Part shown: one piece after another, positions 16,050 to 23,973 of the stretch | Position numbering within the stretch: the stretch's first letter is position 1 | Layout: every line of letters starts with the position of its first letter | From: Bradyrhizobium sp. CCBAU 51627 | GTDB taxonomy: Bacteria > Pseudomonadota > Alphaproteobacteria > Rhizobiales > Xanthobacteraceae | Assembly: GCF_028128765.1 (NCBI RefSeq) | Contig: NZ_LBJG01000079.1 | Span: forward strand, 1 to 64,000 | Length of the DNA: 64,000 bases | Reading direction: 5' to 3' | The notes under the pieces: generated by a model | The model's input: only the letters and a program-made list of their open reading frames with translations | What the model was told of the DNA's origin: nothing | Database searches by the model: none | Made by a program: the position numbers and the translations under genes

Positions 16050-17381
16050 ATGCGCCAGGGACATCCCGAGATCGCCCGGGATCGAAGAGCCGAAGGGCCC
16101 GCATCCATGAGAAGAGAGACCATCGCCATCCACGGCGGCTTTAGGGAAGATCCGGTCACCAAGGCGGTTGCCGTGCCGATCTACCAGACCGCTTCGTATG
16201 CTTTCGACAGCGCCGATCACGGAGCCGCGCTCTTCAATCTGGAAGTGGATGGGTTCCGCTATACCCGGATCGGCAATCCGACCAACGCGGTGCTGGAGGA
16301 TCGTGTCGCGGCTCTGGAGGGGGGCATCGGAGCGCTCAGTGTAGCCTGCGGTCAGGCCGCGGTGAACTACGCAGTGATCAATATCGCGGAAATGGGCACC
16401 AACATCGTCTCGGTCCCGCAGCTCTACGGCACCACGCACACGTTGTTCGCGCACATCCTGCCGAGACAGGGCATTACGGTCCGTTTTTCGGAAGACGACC
16501 GACCAGCGAGCGTGGAAAAACTGATCGACGGCGATACGCGGGCGGTGTTCTGCGAGAGCGTCGGAAATCCGGCCGGAAACGTCTGCGACGTCGCAGCGAT
16601 GGCCGAAGTCGCCCATAGCCACGGTGTGCCGCTGATCGTCGACAACACGGTGGCGACGCCAATTCTACTTCGGCCCATCGAGTACGGCGCGGATGTCGTG
16701 GTGGAGTCCCTGACAAAGTTCATGGGTGGGCATGGCACAACGCTCGGCGGAATCATCGTCGATGGCGGCAAATTCCCGTGGGCGGCGCAAGGCCGGCGCT
16801 TTGCGATGATGAGCGAACCGGAGAAATCCTATCACGGGCTGGTCTTTACCGAACGCTACGGGGCCGCCGCCTATATCGCGCGATGCCGAGCCGTCTCCAT
16901 GAGAAACAGCGGCGCTATCTTGGCGCCGGTGAATGCCTTCCTGCTGCTCCAGGGCATCGAAACTGTCGCGCTGCGAGTCGAGCGGCACGTCGAGAACGGC
17001 GAGAAGGTCGCGCGATTTCTGCGCGATGATCGCCGCGTCGCCTGGGTGAATTATGCGGGCTTCCACGACAGCCCCTATTACACGCTGACACAGAAATATC
17101 TGGGCGGGCGAGCGTGCTCGCTCCTGACGTTTGGCGTGGCAGGAGGCTTCGAGGCGGGCAAGCGGTTTTACGACGCGCTGAAGCTCTGCAAGCGACTGGT
17201 CAATATTGGCGATGCGAAGTCGCTCGCCTGCCATCCCGCATCCACCACCCACCGGCAAATGTCTGCCGAAGAACAGAACAAGGCCGGCGTGCGGCCCGAG
17301 ATGATCAGGCTGAGCGTCGGAATCGAGCACATCGACGATATCGTCACCGACCTAGATCAGGCGCTCAATGCAGCGAACTGA
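16050..17381 (+). CDS. O-acetylhomoserine sulfhydrylase-like PLP enzyme
   Basis: A 443-residue Cys/Met-metabolism PLP enzyme. The family signatures are YTRIGNPTNAVLE, SVACGQAA and the PLP-binding Lys223 in ESLTKFMGGHGT; the C-terminal SVGIEHIDDI is typical of MetY/MetZ. It would replace the activated hydroxyl of O-acyl-homoserine with sulfide (or another nucleophile). GGAGGA six bases before ATG 16050 supports the long form; ATG 16107 would give a standard-length N-terminus. It is followed 27 bp later by a MetA-like gene, which could make its substrate. Confidence 0.85.
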   Translation: MRQGHPEIARDRRAEGPASMRRETIAIHGGFREDPVTKAVAVPIYQTASYAFDSADHGAALFNLEVDGFRYTRIGNPTNAVLEDRVAALEGGIGALSVACGQAAVNYAVINIAEMGTNIVSVPQLYGTTHTLFAHILPRQGITVRFSEDDRPASVEKLIDGDTRAVFCESVGNPAGNVCDVAAMAEVAHSHGVPLIVDNTVATPILLRPIEYGADVVVESLTKFMGGHGTTLGGIIVDGGKFPWAAQGRRFAMMSEPEKSYHGLVFTERYGAAAYIARCRAVSMRNSGAILAPVNAFLLLQGIETVALRVERHVENGEKVARFLRDDRRVAWVNYAGFHDSPYYTLTQKYLGGRACSLLTFGVAGGFEAGKRFYDALKLCKRLVNIGDAKSLACHPASTTHRQMSAEEQNKAGVRPEMIRLSVGIEHIDDIVTDLDQALNAAN

Positions 17382-17408
17382 TTTTGCGTCAACTGCGAAG
17401 GCATTCCG

Positions 17409-18566
17409 ATGCCAGTCCTAATTGATACCGACTGCGACGACCATCACCTGCTCCTGCGAGGGCGGAATGGAGGCGGCGCCGCGATGGCGCCGCCGGCAAA
17501 CCGGGAGTGCCTCGACATCGGCCTCATCAACAACATGTCGGATGCAGCCTTGATATCGACTGAGCGTCAGCTGTTCGATCTGCTCGACGCGGCGGCCGGG
17601 CGACTCTTCGTCAGGCTGCATCTCTACACGATGGAGACGACTCCCCGTTCGGAATGGGGGCGCGATTACGTACGTCGATACTACCATGGCATCAGCGATC
17701 TGCTGGGCCGGAGGTTGGACGGGATCATCGTGACCGGCGCCGAACCAAGAGCCGCCAGCCTGACGGAAGAGCCATATTGGGACACCTTCACGGAGATCGC
17801 CGACTGGGCCAGGGAGAATACCTTGTCGTCGGTGTTTTCCTGTCTGGCCGTCCATGGCGTGGTCCTGCACCTGGACGGCGTTGCGCGCCACAAGCTGCCC
17901 GCCAAATGCATCGGTGTCTTCGCGCAAACGAAGACGCAAAATCATCCCCTGATGCACGACGTTCCGGCGACGTTCAGAATACCGCATGCGCGCTGGAACG
18001 AGGTGCAGGAGGAAGCTCTTGAGAGCTGCGGATATTCCGTTCTCACCTGGTCTGCGGTGGCTGGCGTCGACTGCTTCGTCAAGCACCAGAAGAAGAGCCT
18101 ATTTGTCCATTTCCAGGGCCACCCGGAATATGAAACCCGGACCCTGTTGGGCGAATATAGAAGGGACATGGGCCGTTTCCTCCGGGGAGAGAATGACGTT
18201 TGTCCGACGATACCAACGGGTTATCTGGACCGCGAAGCAGAAGGGATGCTGGTCGCTTTCCGGCAGGAAGCCCTTTCCTGCAGACGCCCAGAGCTTTTCG
18301 CCGAGTTTCCGGCCGATCAAGCGGCGAGGGATCTGAGCAACGTTTGGTGCATGCCGGCCAGGCGCATATACCGGAATTGGTTGCAGTACATGGTGTCGGA
18401 GCGAGCGCGACGCTCAAAGCCGTTGGGAGCGCGAGAGGGGCCTCTCTCCGCGTCCGGAATTTCGGCGCGTCGCCATGGACGCAAGCTGGTTGCCGCTCGG
18501 TCCGCGCGTCCGGCGCGCTGGCCAAATCTGACCGGGAGCAATAAGCGGCCCGGATATTATGAGTGA
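17409..18566 (+). CDS. Homoserine O-acyltransferase (MetA family)
   Basis: A 385-residue member of the MetA family, which acylates homoserine with succinyl- or acetyl-CoA. The nucleophile is Cys145 in SCLAVHG, and the catalytic His238/Glu240 pair lies in FQGHPEYE. The protein exceeds the usual 300-310 residues by an N-terminal stretch of about 30 and a C-terminal tail of about 60 residues rich in Arg and Ala. Together with the preceding sulfhydrylase it could form homocysteine or a homoserine-derived building block for the cluster. Whether it uses succinyl- or acetyl-CoA cannot be told. Confidence 0.85.
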   Translation: MPVLIDTDCDDHHLLLRGRNGGGAAMAPPANRECLDIGLINNMSDAALISTERQLFDLLDAAAGRLFVRLHLYTMETTPRSEWGRDYVRRYYHGISDLLGRRLDGIIVTGAEPRAASLTEEPYWDTFTEIADWARENTLSSVFSCLAVHGVVLHLDGVARHKLPAKCIGVFAQTKTQNHPLMHDVPATFRIPHARWNEVQEEALESCGYSVLTWSAVAGVDCFVKHQKKSLFVHFQGHPEYETRTLLGEYRRDMGRFLRGENDVCPTIPTGYLDREAEGMLVAFRQEALSCRRPELFAEFPADQAARDLSNVWCMPARRIYRNWLQYMVSERARRSKPLGAREGPLSASGISARRHGRKLVAARSARPARWPNLTGSNKRPGYYE

Positions 18567-19438
18567 GCGTTCGGGTCATGATCCGATGCCGCGAGATAGC
18601 AATAGCCGATCTTGACGCCATCGCCGATCTTCTGGCACGCGGCTTTCCGATCCGCTCGCGCGACTATTGGATCGACGGGCTCCGGCGCCTGGCCGTGCGT
18701 GAGATACCCGACAGTTTCCCGCGCTTTGGCTACATGCTCGAGCATGACCGGATGCCTGTCGGCGCTCTGCTGCTGATCCACACCACCCGGAACGATGACG
18801 GCCGCACCTCCATCCGCTGCAATCTCTCGAGCTGGTATGTGGAACCTGCCTTTCGCAGTTTTGCGCCAATGCTGACCAAGGTCGCGCAGCGCCATGAGGA
18901 CGTCACTTACGTCAATATCAGTCCGGCGCAATGGACCTGGCGCACCATCGAAGCGCAGGGGTTCCGTCGCTACTGCGGCGGCTTGTTCTTCTCGCTTCCG
19001 GCGATGTCGCGACCGGCCAAGGCCATGCGTGTCGAAGTCGTCGGGCAGGACGCCCAGGGGCTCGGAGGCTTGCCCGAGGCGGACGCTGCGCTGCTTGCAC
19101 GTCACGCGGCCTACGGCTGCCTCAGCTTGGTTTGCCGCGCCGCCGATGGCCGCGCCTTTCCGTTCGTCCTGCAGCCGATGCGCGTCGCTCGCATGAGGCT
19201 GCCGGCGATGCAGATGATCTATTGCCCGGATGTGGCCGATTATATCGTGTGCGCCGGCGCTATTGGCCGCTTCTTGCTGTGGCGCGGCCGACTATCGATT
19301 GCGCTCGACGCAAATGGTCCCGTGCGTGGCCTGGTCGGCTTCTACAGGGAGCCGATCGGCTGCAAATACTTCAAGGGGCCGCATTGCCCCCGGCTTGCCG
19401 ATCTGTCGGATTCCGAACTCGTGATCTACGGACCATAA
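18563..19438 (+). CDS. GNAT-like acyltransferase of unknown substrate
   Basis: A 291-residue protein read from GTG 18563, which overlaps the MetA-like stop codon (GTGA); ATG 18578 is an alternative. The N-terminal half has the GNAT pattern: IADLDAIADLLARGFP, an MPVGALLLIHT beta-strand, SSWYVEPAFRS and an EAQGFRRY segment typical of the fold's acceptor side. The C-terminal half is less familiar. No catalytic residue is evident, as usual for GNATs. Position inside the operon suggests acylation of, or by, an intermediate of this pathway, possibly a carrier-protein-bound amino acid. Confidence 0.65.
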   Translation: MSVRVMIRCREIAIADLDAIADLLARGFPIRSRDYWIDGLRRLAVREIPDSFPRFGYMLEHDRMPVGALLLIHTTRNDDGRTSIRCNLSSWYVEPAFRSFAPMLTKVAQRHEDVTYVNISPAQWTWRTIEAQGFRRYCGGLFFSLPAMSRPAKAMRVEVVGQDAQGLGGLPEADAALLARHAAYGCLSLVCRAADGRAFPFVLQPMRVARMRLPAMQMIYCPDVADYIVCAGAIGRFLLWRGRLSIALDANGPVRGLVGFYREPIGCKYFKGPHCPRLADLSDSELVIYGP

Positions 19439-19466
19439 CCCGGTCATCCCGGAATGGAGGTTCGTC

Positions 19467-20354
19467 ATGGCTCCCAATACCATTTCCGTCCGCCATTCGA
19501 GGACATGGACATTCTTCCGAGGTGAGTGGCACGAGGGCAACGTGCCGATCATGGGGCCGCGCACCCATGGGCTCTGGCTCGCCTCGACCATCTTCGATGG
19601 TGGGCGCGCCTTCGAGGGCGTGACCCCCGACCTCGATCGTCACTGCGCCCGTGTCAACCAATCGGCGCTCAACTTCGGGCTCAAACCGGTAGTCGATCTC
19701 GACACGTGGCTCGGACTGGCGCGTGAAGGTATCGCCCGTTTTTCCGCCAATGCCGAACTCTACATCCGTCCGATGTACTGGCCGCAGAACGGCGTCGGCG
19801 GCGGTGTGCTGTTCGATCCGGAAACGACGGACTGGTGCCTCTGCATCTACGAGTCGCCCATCCCGCAACCCGTCGGCAGCGCAATCACGCTGTCGCCGTT
19901 CCGCAGGCCCACCGCCGAATGCGCTCCAGCCGATGTCAAGGCCTCCTGTCTCTACCCGAACAGCTCCCGTGCGCTCATGGAGGCCGCTTCGCGCGGCTTC
20001 CAGAATTGCCTGATGCTGGACATGCTCGGCAACGTCGCCGAGTTCGGCAATTCCAACGTGTTCATGGCGAAGGCGGGCGTCGTGTATACGCCGGCGCCGA
20101 ACGGCACCTTCCTGAACGGAATCACGCGGCAGCGCGTGATTGATCTTTTGCGCGGCGACGGCGTCACCGTGATGGAGGCCACGCTGCGTTATTCCGATTT
20201 CGTCACGTCGGACGAGATCTTCTCGACCGGAAACTTCGCCAAGGTCGCGCCCGTGATCCGGATCGACGACCGGCATCTCACGCCCGGTCGCTTCTTTGCG
20301 CGCGCACGAAAGCTGTATTGGGATTTCGCACACGGAGAGAAGCTCGCGGCGTGA
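19467..20354 (+). CDS. Class IV (branched-chain type) aminotransferase
   Basis: A 295-residue fold-type IV PLP enzyme. The N-terminal GLWLASTIFDGGRAFEG block, the PLP Lys158 in ADVKASCLYPNSS, and EFGNSNVFMAKAG with GITRQRVIDL match IlvE/D-amino-acid transaminase relatives. The LYPNSSRAL sequence after the Lys differs from the NY....A of housekeeping IlvE. GGAGG precedes ATG 19467. It closes the rightward operon and may supply or modify an amino acid used by the carrier-protein ligase. It is unlikely to be the general branched-chain transaminase, given its setting. Confidence 0.85.
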   Translation: MAPNTISVRHSRTWTFFRGEWHEGNVPIMGPRTHGLWLASTIFDGGRAFEGVTPDLDRHCARVNQSALNFGLKPVVDLDTWLGLAREGIARFSANAELYIRPMYWPQNGVGGGVLFDPETTDWCLCIYESPIPQPVGSAITLSPFRRPTAECAPADVKASCLYPNSSRALMEAASRGFQNCLMLDMLGNVAEFGNSNVFMAKAGVVYTPAPNGTFLNGITRQRVIDLLRGDGVTVMEATLRYSDFVTSDEIFSTGNFAKVAPVIRIDDRHLTPGRFFARARKLYWDFAHGEKLAA

Positions 20355-20763
20355 CCGGGTGTGCCGGTGGCGATAATCTGTGCTGCACGTGAAGTGAGAG
20401 CGATCGGCCATCCCGGCGCGGCCCACTAGCCAACGTCGTAGCTATCCAAGATCAGCATTTGGTCGGTTCTACCGATCGGTGGAGCTCATCGGCATTCATC
20501 TCGCGTACACGTTCTTCCAGGCGACAGCCCTGCGCGCCGTCGGCTCACGATGGTTGAGAGGAAGCGCCAGCGCGTCGTCGCGCGTTGCGCAGTAAACGAA
20601 ATGGTTAATCGTGCGAGGGGTAATCCCTTTGATCCGCATCTACACTCTATGGAGCGCGCGCAACGCTTGAGTGAGAGCTTATAAGGGGATCGTTGTTGGC
20701 GGCAGGGGTTTTCTAGCCAACGAACGTTGCGATGTCTTTCACCCCAAAGGAAGGGATTCTCCG
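20355..20763. other. Intergenic region before the pilin genes
   Basis: About 410 bp follow the aminotransferase and lead to the first pilin gene, so the pilin promoter should be here. A short palindrome ACCGATCGGT lies near 20470. No terminator for the preceding operon and no gene was recognised. Confidence 0.4.
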
Positions 20764-20976
20764 ATGTTGAAATACTACCGTCAGACCAAGGAAGCGTTGA
20801 AGCGTCTGGGTTCGGATCGGGACGGCGTGGTGTCGTTCGAATATCTCATCGTCGCGGCTTGCATCATCGCCGTCGTTTCCGTCGCGTTCGGCAAGGGCGG
20901 CGCTCTTCAGACGGCGCTGACCACCGCCATCGGCGCGATCAGCACGGCTCTCACTACGGCCGTCGCGGCCGGCTAA
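20764..20976 (+). CDS. flp: Flp/Fap-type type IVb prepilin (first copy)
   Basis: A 70-residue prepilin. The 21-residue basic leader ends in Gly21, followed by VVSFEYLIVAACIIAVVS: the G/xxxxxE[FY] processing site of Flp pilins (Glu+5, Tyr+6) and the hydrophobic helix. The mature pilin of about 49 residues would polymerise into the Flp pilus after cleavage by CpaA. The sequence is nearly identical to the next gene from the leader end onward. GGAAGGGA lies upstream of ATG 20764. It is the first gene of the Tad locus. Confidence 0.9.
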   Translation: MLKYYRQTKEALKRLGSDRDGVVSFEYLIVAACIIAVVSVAFGKGGALQTALTTAIGAISTALTTAVAAG

Positions 20977-20987
20977 TCCCCAGGGGG

Positions 20988-21005
20988 AGGCACAGGGATG
21001 TGCCT
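20988..21005 (+). terminator. Small hairpin between the two pilin genes
   Basis: AGGCAC and GTGCCT form a 6-bp stem with a 6-nt loop 12 bp after the first pilin stop. There is no T-run. It may protect the first pilin mRNA or partly stop transcription. Confidence 0.35.
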
Positions 21006-21044
21006 TCGCTCTCCAAGAAGGGATATTCAAGAAGGGATCTTCCC

Positions 21045-21260
21045 ATGTTGTTGGAGCATTGCATCAAGACTACGGACGCCTTGAAGCGTCTGCACGCGGA
21101 CCGAGACGGTGTGGTGTCGTTCGAATATCTCATCGTCGCGGCCTGCATCATCGCCGTGATCTCCATTGTCTTCGGCAATGGCGGGGCTCTTCAGACGGCG
21201 CTCACCACCGCCATCAGCGCGATCAGCACGGCTCTCACGACCGCGGTCGCGGCCGGTTAA
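21045..21260 (+). CDS. flp: Flp/Fap-type type IVb prepilin (second copy)
   Basis: A 71-residue paralogue of the preceding pilin, with the same RDG/VVSFEY processing site at Gly22 and the same C-terminal helix (GGALQTALTTAI.AISTALTTAVAAG). Only a few positions of the mature part differ, among them Val/Ile pairs and Lys/Asn after FG, whereas the leaders differ strongly (LKYYRQTKE against LLEHCIKTT). The two genes are a tandem duplication under homogenising or purifying selection on the mature region. AAGGGA precedes ATG 21045. Confidence 0.9.
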   Translation: MLLEHCIKTTDALKRLHADRDGVVSFEYLIVAACIIAVISIVFGNGGALQTALTTAISAISTALTTAVAAG

Positions 21261-21269
21261 TTCCGAAAA

Positions 21270-21293
21270 GGGGGGCGCCCGGTTGTGCCCCCC
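21270..21293 (+). terminator. GC-rich hairpin after the pilin genes
   Basis: GGGGGGC (21270-21276) pairs with GCCCCCC (21287-21293) around a 10-nt loop, immediately after the second pilin stop. The following bases are only moderately T-rich, so it is a likely partial terminator that keeps pilin mRNA more abundant than mRNA for the assembly genes downstream. Confidence 0.55.
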
Positions 21294-21324
21294 TCAGCTT
21301 CTTGAGTTTCAGGCGTCCATTTCC

Positions 21325-21831
21325 ATGAGCTGGATCGTTCCCACAATCGCGTTTCTGGAAATTCTCCTGTTGCTGTACGTCGCAACGATCGATGTCGCGA
21401 CACGGTTGATCAGCAATGAGATCTGCCTGGCTCTGGCGCTTCTGGGGATTGCCGGTCAGCTGACCAGCCCGATGCACGTTGCGGAATCGCTGATCGTCGC
21501 TGCGATCCTGTTTCTGCTGCTGTTTGCCATCTATGCGCGGGGATGGATCGGTGGCGGCGATGTCAAGCTGCTGACGGCCCTGGCGGTCGGTCTTCCGTTG
21601 TCGGGTGTCATCCAGTTGTTGAGCACCACCGCGATGGCCGGCGGCGTGCTCGCATTGATGCATCTGATGATGCGCCTCCTGCCATATCCGTCGCTGGCGC
21701 CCGCCGGATCGTCGCTTGTACGCCGCGTCTATGCGGTCGAGCGCTGGCGTCATTTGCGGCATGCGCCCCTGCCTTATGGTGTCGCAATAGCGTGCGGCGG
21801 CATCTGGACCATTTTGAGCAAAGGATTCTGA
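21325..21831 (+). CDS. cpaA: Prepilin peptidase CpaA/TadV
   Basis: A 168-residue polytopic membrane protease of the A24 family, lacking the methyltransferase domain of PilD. The first catalytic Asp is in ATIDVATRLISN (about residue 22) and the second in the GxGD motif of WIGGGDVKLLTAL (about residue 77). It cleaves the Flp pilins, and probably the TadE/F pseudopilins, after Gly. ATG 21325 was chosen because the first membrane helix follows directly; a longer frame upstream overlaps the pilin terminator. It is separated from cpaB by a single base. Confidence 0.85.
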   Translation: MSWIVPTIAFLEILLLLYVATIDVATRLISNEICLALALLGIAGQLTSPMHVAESLIVAAILFLLLFAIYARGWIGGGDVKLLTALAVGLPLSGVIQLLSTTAMAGGVLALMHLMMRLLPYPSLAPAGSSLVRRVYAVERWRHLRHAPLPYGVAIACGGIWTILSKGF

Positions 21832-21832
21832 G

Positions 21833-22780
21833 ATGTCATCTGCTCTGCGAATTTCGATCATCATGGTGTTCCTGCTCGCGACCGCGGCGTTCGGGCTGAT
21901 TGCGTACGACATGAACCGGCCGAAACAGGTCCCGGTCGCGGCTGTGGAGCCGGCGGCGCCGCCGGCGTCTCCGACTGTCGGCTACTTTGTCGCGGCGCGT
22001 CCGCTGTCGAAAGGTACGCTCGCCCGTGAGGAAGATTTCGCGATCCGCTCGGTATCGCCGGATCGCGTCCCGGCAGGAGCGATCCTCGAAACCGCCGACA
22101 CCAAGATCGGACTTCCCGGCTCTCTGGTTCGCAAGTTCGTCGACACCGGCAGTCCCGTCACTCTGCAGGACATATTGCGACCCCGGGATCGGGGTTTCCT
22201 CGCCAGCGTTCTGGCGCCGGATAGTCGTGCCATCAGCATCAAGGTCGACGAGGAATCCGGCGTCGCGGGCTTGATCAGGCCGGGGGATTATGTCGATGTC
22301 CAGTTGACCCAGCTGTTCGACAAGGCCGAACCCGCGCGTCGCGCCCTGAGCGAGACGCTCCTGCGCAATGTGCGGGTCATCGCGATCGACCAGGAGATAG
22401 CGCAAGGCGGACGAGCCCTGGGAGCGGTGGCGGGCAAGCTTGCGCAGACCGTGTCGCTGGAGCTCACGGCAGAGCAGGTCAAGAGGATCGCGGTCGCAAA
22501 GCAGCTCGGAACGCTCTCCCTGGCCGTGCGTGCGGCAGTCGAGCAGTGGGATAGGGCGGACACTGGCGCAATGTCCAGCTGCGATGTGTCGCCGGAGCTT
22601 GCTCGCCAGGATGCGATTGCCGGCCAGACCACGTTGGTGGCAATCCATTCCGGCGGTGAGATCAAGAAATACTCGGTCAGGAAGCAGGATGCGGACATCG
22701 ACGGCTGCGGGGCACCGGCGGCCGTCCGGTCGGCTGCAACGACGATCGGGTTCGCGGGTCAGCTGCCGGAGAAACGTTGA
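21833..22780 (+). CDS. cpaB: Flp pilus assembly protein CpaB/RcpC
   Basis: A 315-residue inner-membrane-anchored periplasmic protein: one N-terminal helix (about residues 7-24), a SAF/AFP-like domain (AARPLSKGTLAREEDFAIRSV) and the conserved RAISIKVDEESGVAGLIRPGDYVDV block of CpaB. It connects the secretin channel to the inner-membrane platform in Tad systems. Its stop overlaps the start of cpaE (TGATG). In most Tad loci the secretin gene cpaC follows directly; here it is 8.8 kb downstream. Confidence 0.9.
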   Translation: MSSALRISIIMVFLLATAAFGLIAYDMNRPKQVPVAAVEPAAPPASPTVGYFVAARPLSKGTLAREEDFAIRSVSPDRVPAGAILETADTKIGLPGSLVRKFVDTGSPVTLQDILRPRDRGFLASVLAPDSRAISIKVDEESGVAGLIRPGDYVDVQLTQLFDKAEPARRALSETLLRNVRVIAIDQEIAQGGRALGAVAGKLAQTVSLELTAEQVKRIAVAKQLGTLSLAVRAAVEQWDRADTGAMSSCDVSPELARQDAIAGQTTLVAIHSGGEIKKYSVRKQDADIDGCGAPAAVRSAATTIGFAGQLPEKR

Positions 22781-23973
22781 TGAACATCGCCATTGCCAGT
22801 CCGCCTGAAGCTGCATCTGTCGTCACGCGCGACCGGATCGTCTGCTTTGTAAATGACGAAGATAGTGCCGTCGCTTTGCGCAAGGGCCTCGAAGGAAGCA
22901 ACTTGTCGATCAGGCGCGGCACAATCCGTCATGCGATAAGGATGCTCGAGACCGACACCAACCTATCCGCGTTGGTGACGGACATCAGCGGTATCGATGA
23001 CCCGTTTACCGAGCTGGAAAGGCTCGCCGGCGTCTGCCCGCCAGATGTCCGTGTGGCGCTGATCGGTGAGAGTAGGGAGATCACCCTCTATCGCGAGCTT
23101 ATGGAGATCGGCTTGACCGAGTATCTCCCGAGACCGCTCACGCGGGACATGGTGCTGGACCAGCTGCGGCCGAAGCTGGTTGGAGACGTGGCGCCTGTTC
23201 AAGCCGATCGTGGCGGCCATGTGATCTCGATCTGCGGGGCGCAGGGCGGCGCCGGAGCAACCAGTATCGCCATCAACCTTGCACTGCAACTGGCCGAGAC
23301 CACCAAGGCCAAGGTCGCGCTGCTCGACCTGCATCTGCAAGGCGGAGAAACTGCGGTGATGTTGGGTGTTCAGCCTGGCCCTGGGCTCCGCATCGCTCTG
23401 GAAAACCCGATGCGGGCTGACACGTTGTTCCTCGAACGCGCGGCAATCGAGGTCAATGAGCGGGTTTGTCTGATCTCCGCTGATGAGGAGCTGGATGCGC
23501 AGCTGGACATCACCGAAGCGGGAGTGAGGCATGTGCTGGGCCTGCTCCGCCAACGATTCAACTACATCGTTGTCGATGTACCGGTCCCGTTCCCGCCGTC
23601 GATCCATCCTGTGATCACTCAGTCGCGTCACGTGCTGGTGTTGCTGGAAGCCGAGGTGACTGGATTGCGCAATGCCCATGCACTGCGCACCGCCGTCACC
23701 AACATCGCCGGCAAGGATCGCGTCTTTACCTTGCTCAACCGCGCCGATCGTGCTGGGGGGCTTCCCAGGGCGACGATCGTCAAGGCAATGGGCGCCGAGC
23801 CGGACATGGTCATTCCCGATCTCGGGAAGGGGATGACCCAGGCGGTCAATCTTGGAGTACCAGCGCTGAAGCACGTGTCGGGACTGCGACGTCATCTCGC
23901 CCCGATCGTTCGCGAGATCACGGGCGTCGGCGCCGAGCGAAAGGGACGTCTGAGGAGGCTTCTCGGGCTATGA
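22780..23973 (+). CDS. cpaE: Pilus assembly protein CpaE/TadZ
   Basis: A 397-residue protein with an N-terminal receiver-like domain (residues about 17-135, without a clear phospho-Asp) and a C-terminal MinD/ParA-like ATPase domain. The deviant Walker A reads ICGAQGGAGATSIAINLA: the usual P-loop Lys is Ala, as in many TadZ/CpaE proteins, so ATPase activity is doubtful. TadZ localises the pilus machine, often to a cell pole. ATG 22780 overlaps the cpaB stop; a TTG one codon upstream is less likely. Confidence 0.9.
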   Translation: MNIAIASPPEAASVVTRDRIVCFVNDEDSAVALRKGLEGSNLSIRRGTIRHAIRMLETDTNLSALVTDISGIDDPFTELERLAGVCPPDVRVALIGESREITLYRELMEIGLTEYLPRPLTRDMVLDQLRPKLVGDVAPVQADRGGHVISICGAQGGAGATSIAINLALQLAETTKAKVALLDLHLQGGETAVMLGVQPGPGLRIALENPMRADTLFLERAAIEVNERVCLISADEELDAQLDITEAGVRHVLGLLRQRFNYIVVDVPVPFPPSIHPVITQSRHVLVLLEAEVTGLRNAHALRTAVTNIAGKDRVFTLLNRADRAGGLPRATIVKAMGAEPDMVIPDLGKGMTQAVNLGVPALKHVSGLRRHLAPIVREITGVGAERKGRLRRLLGL

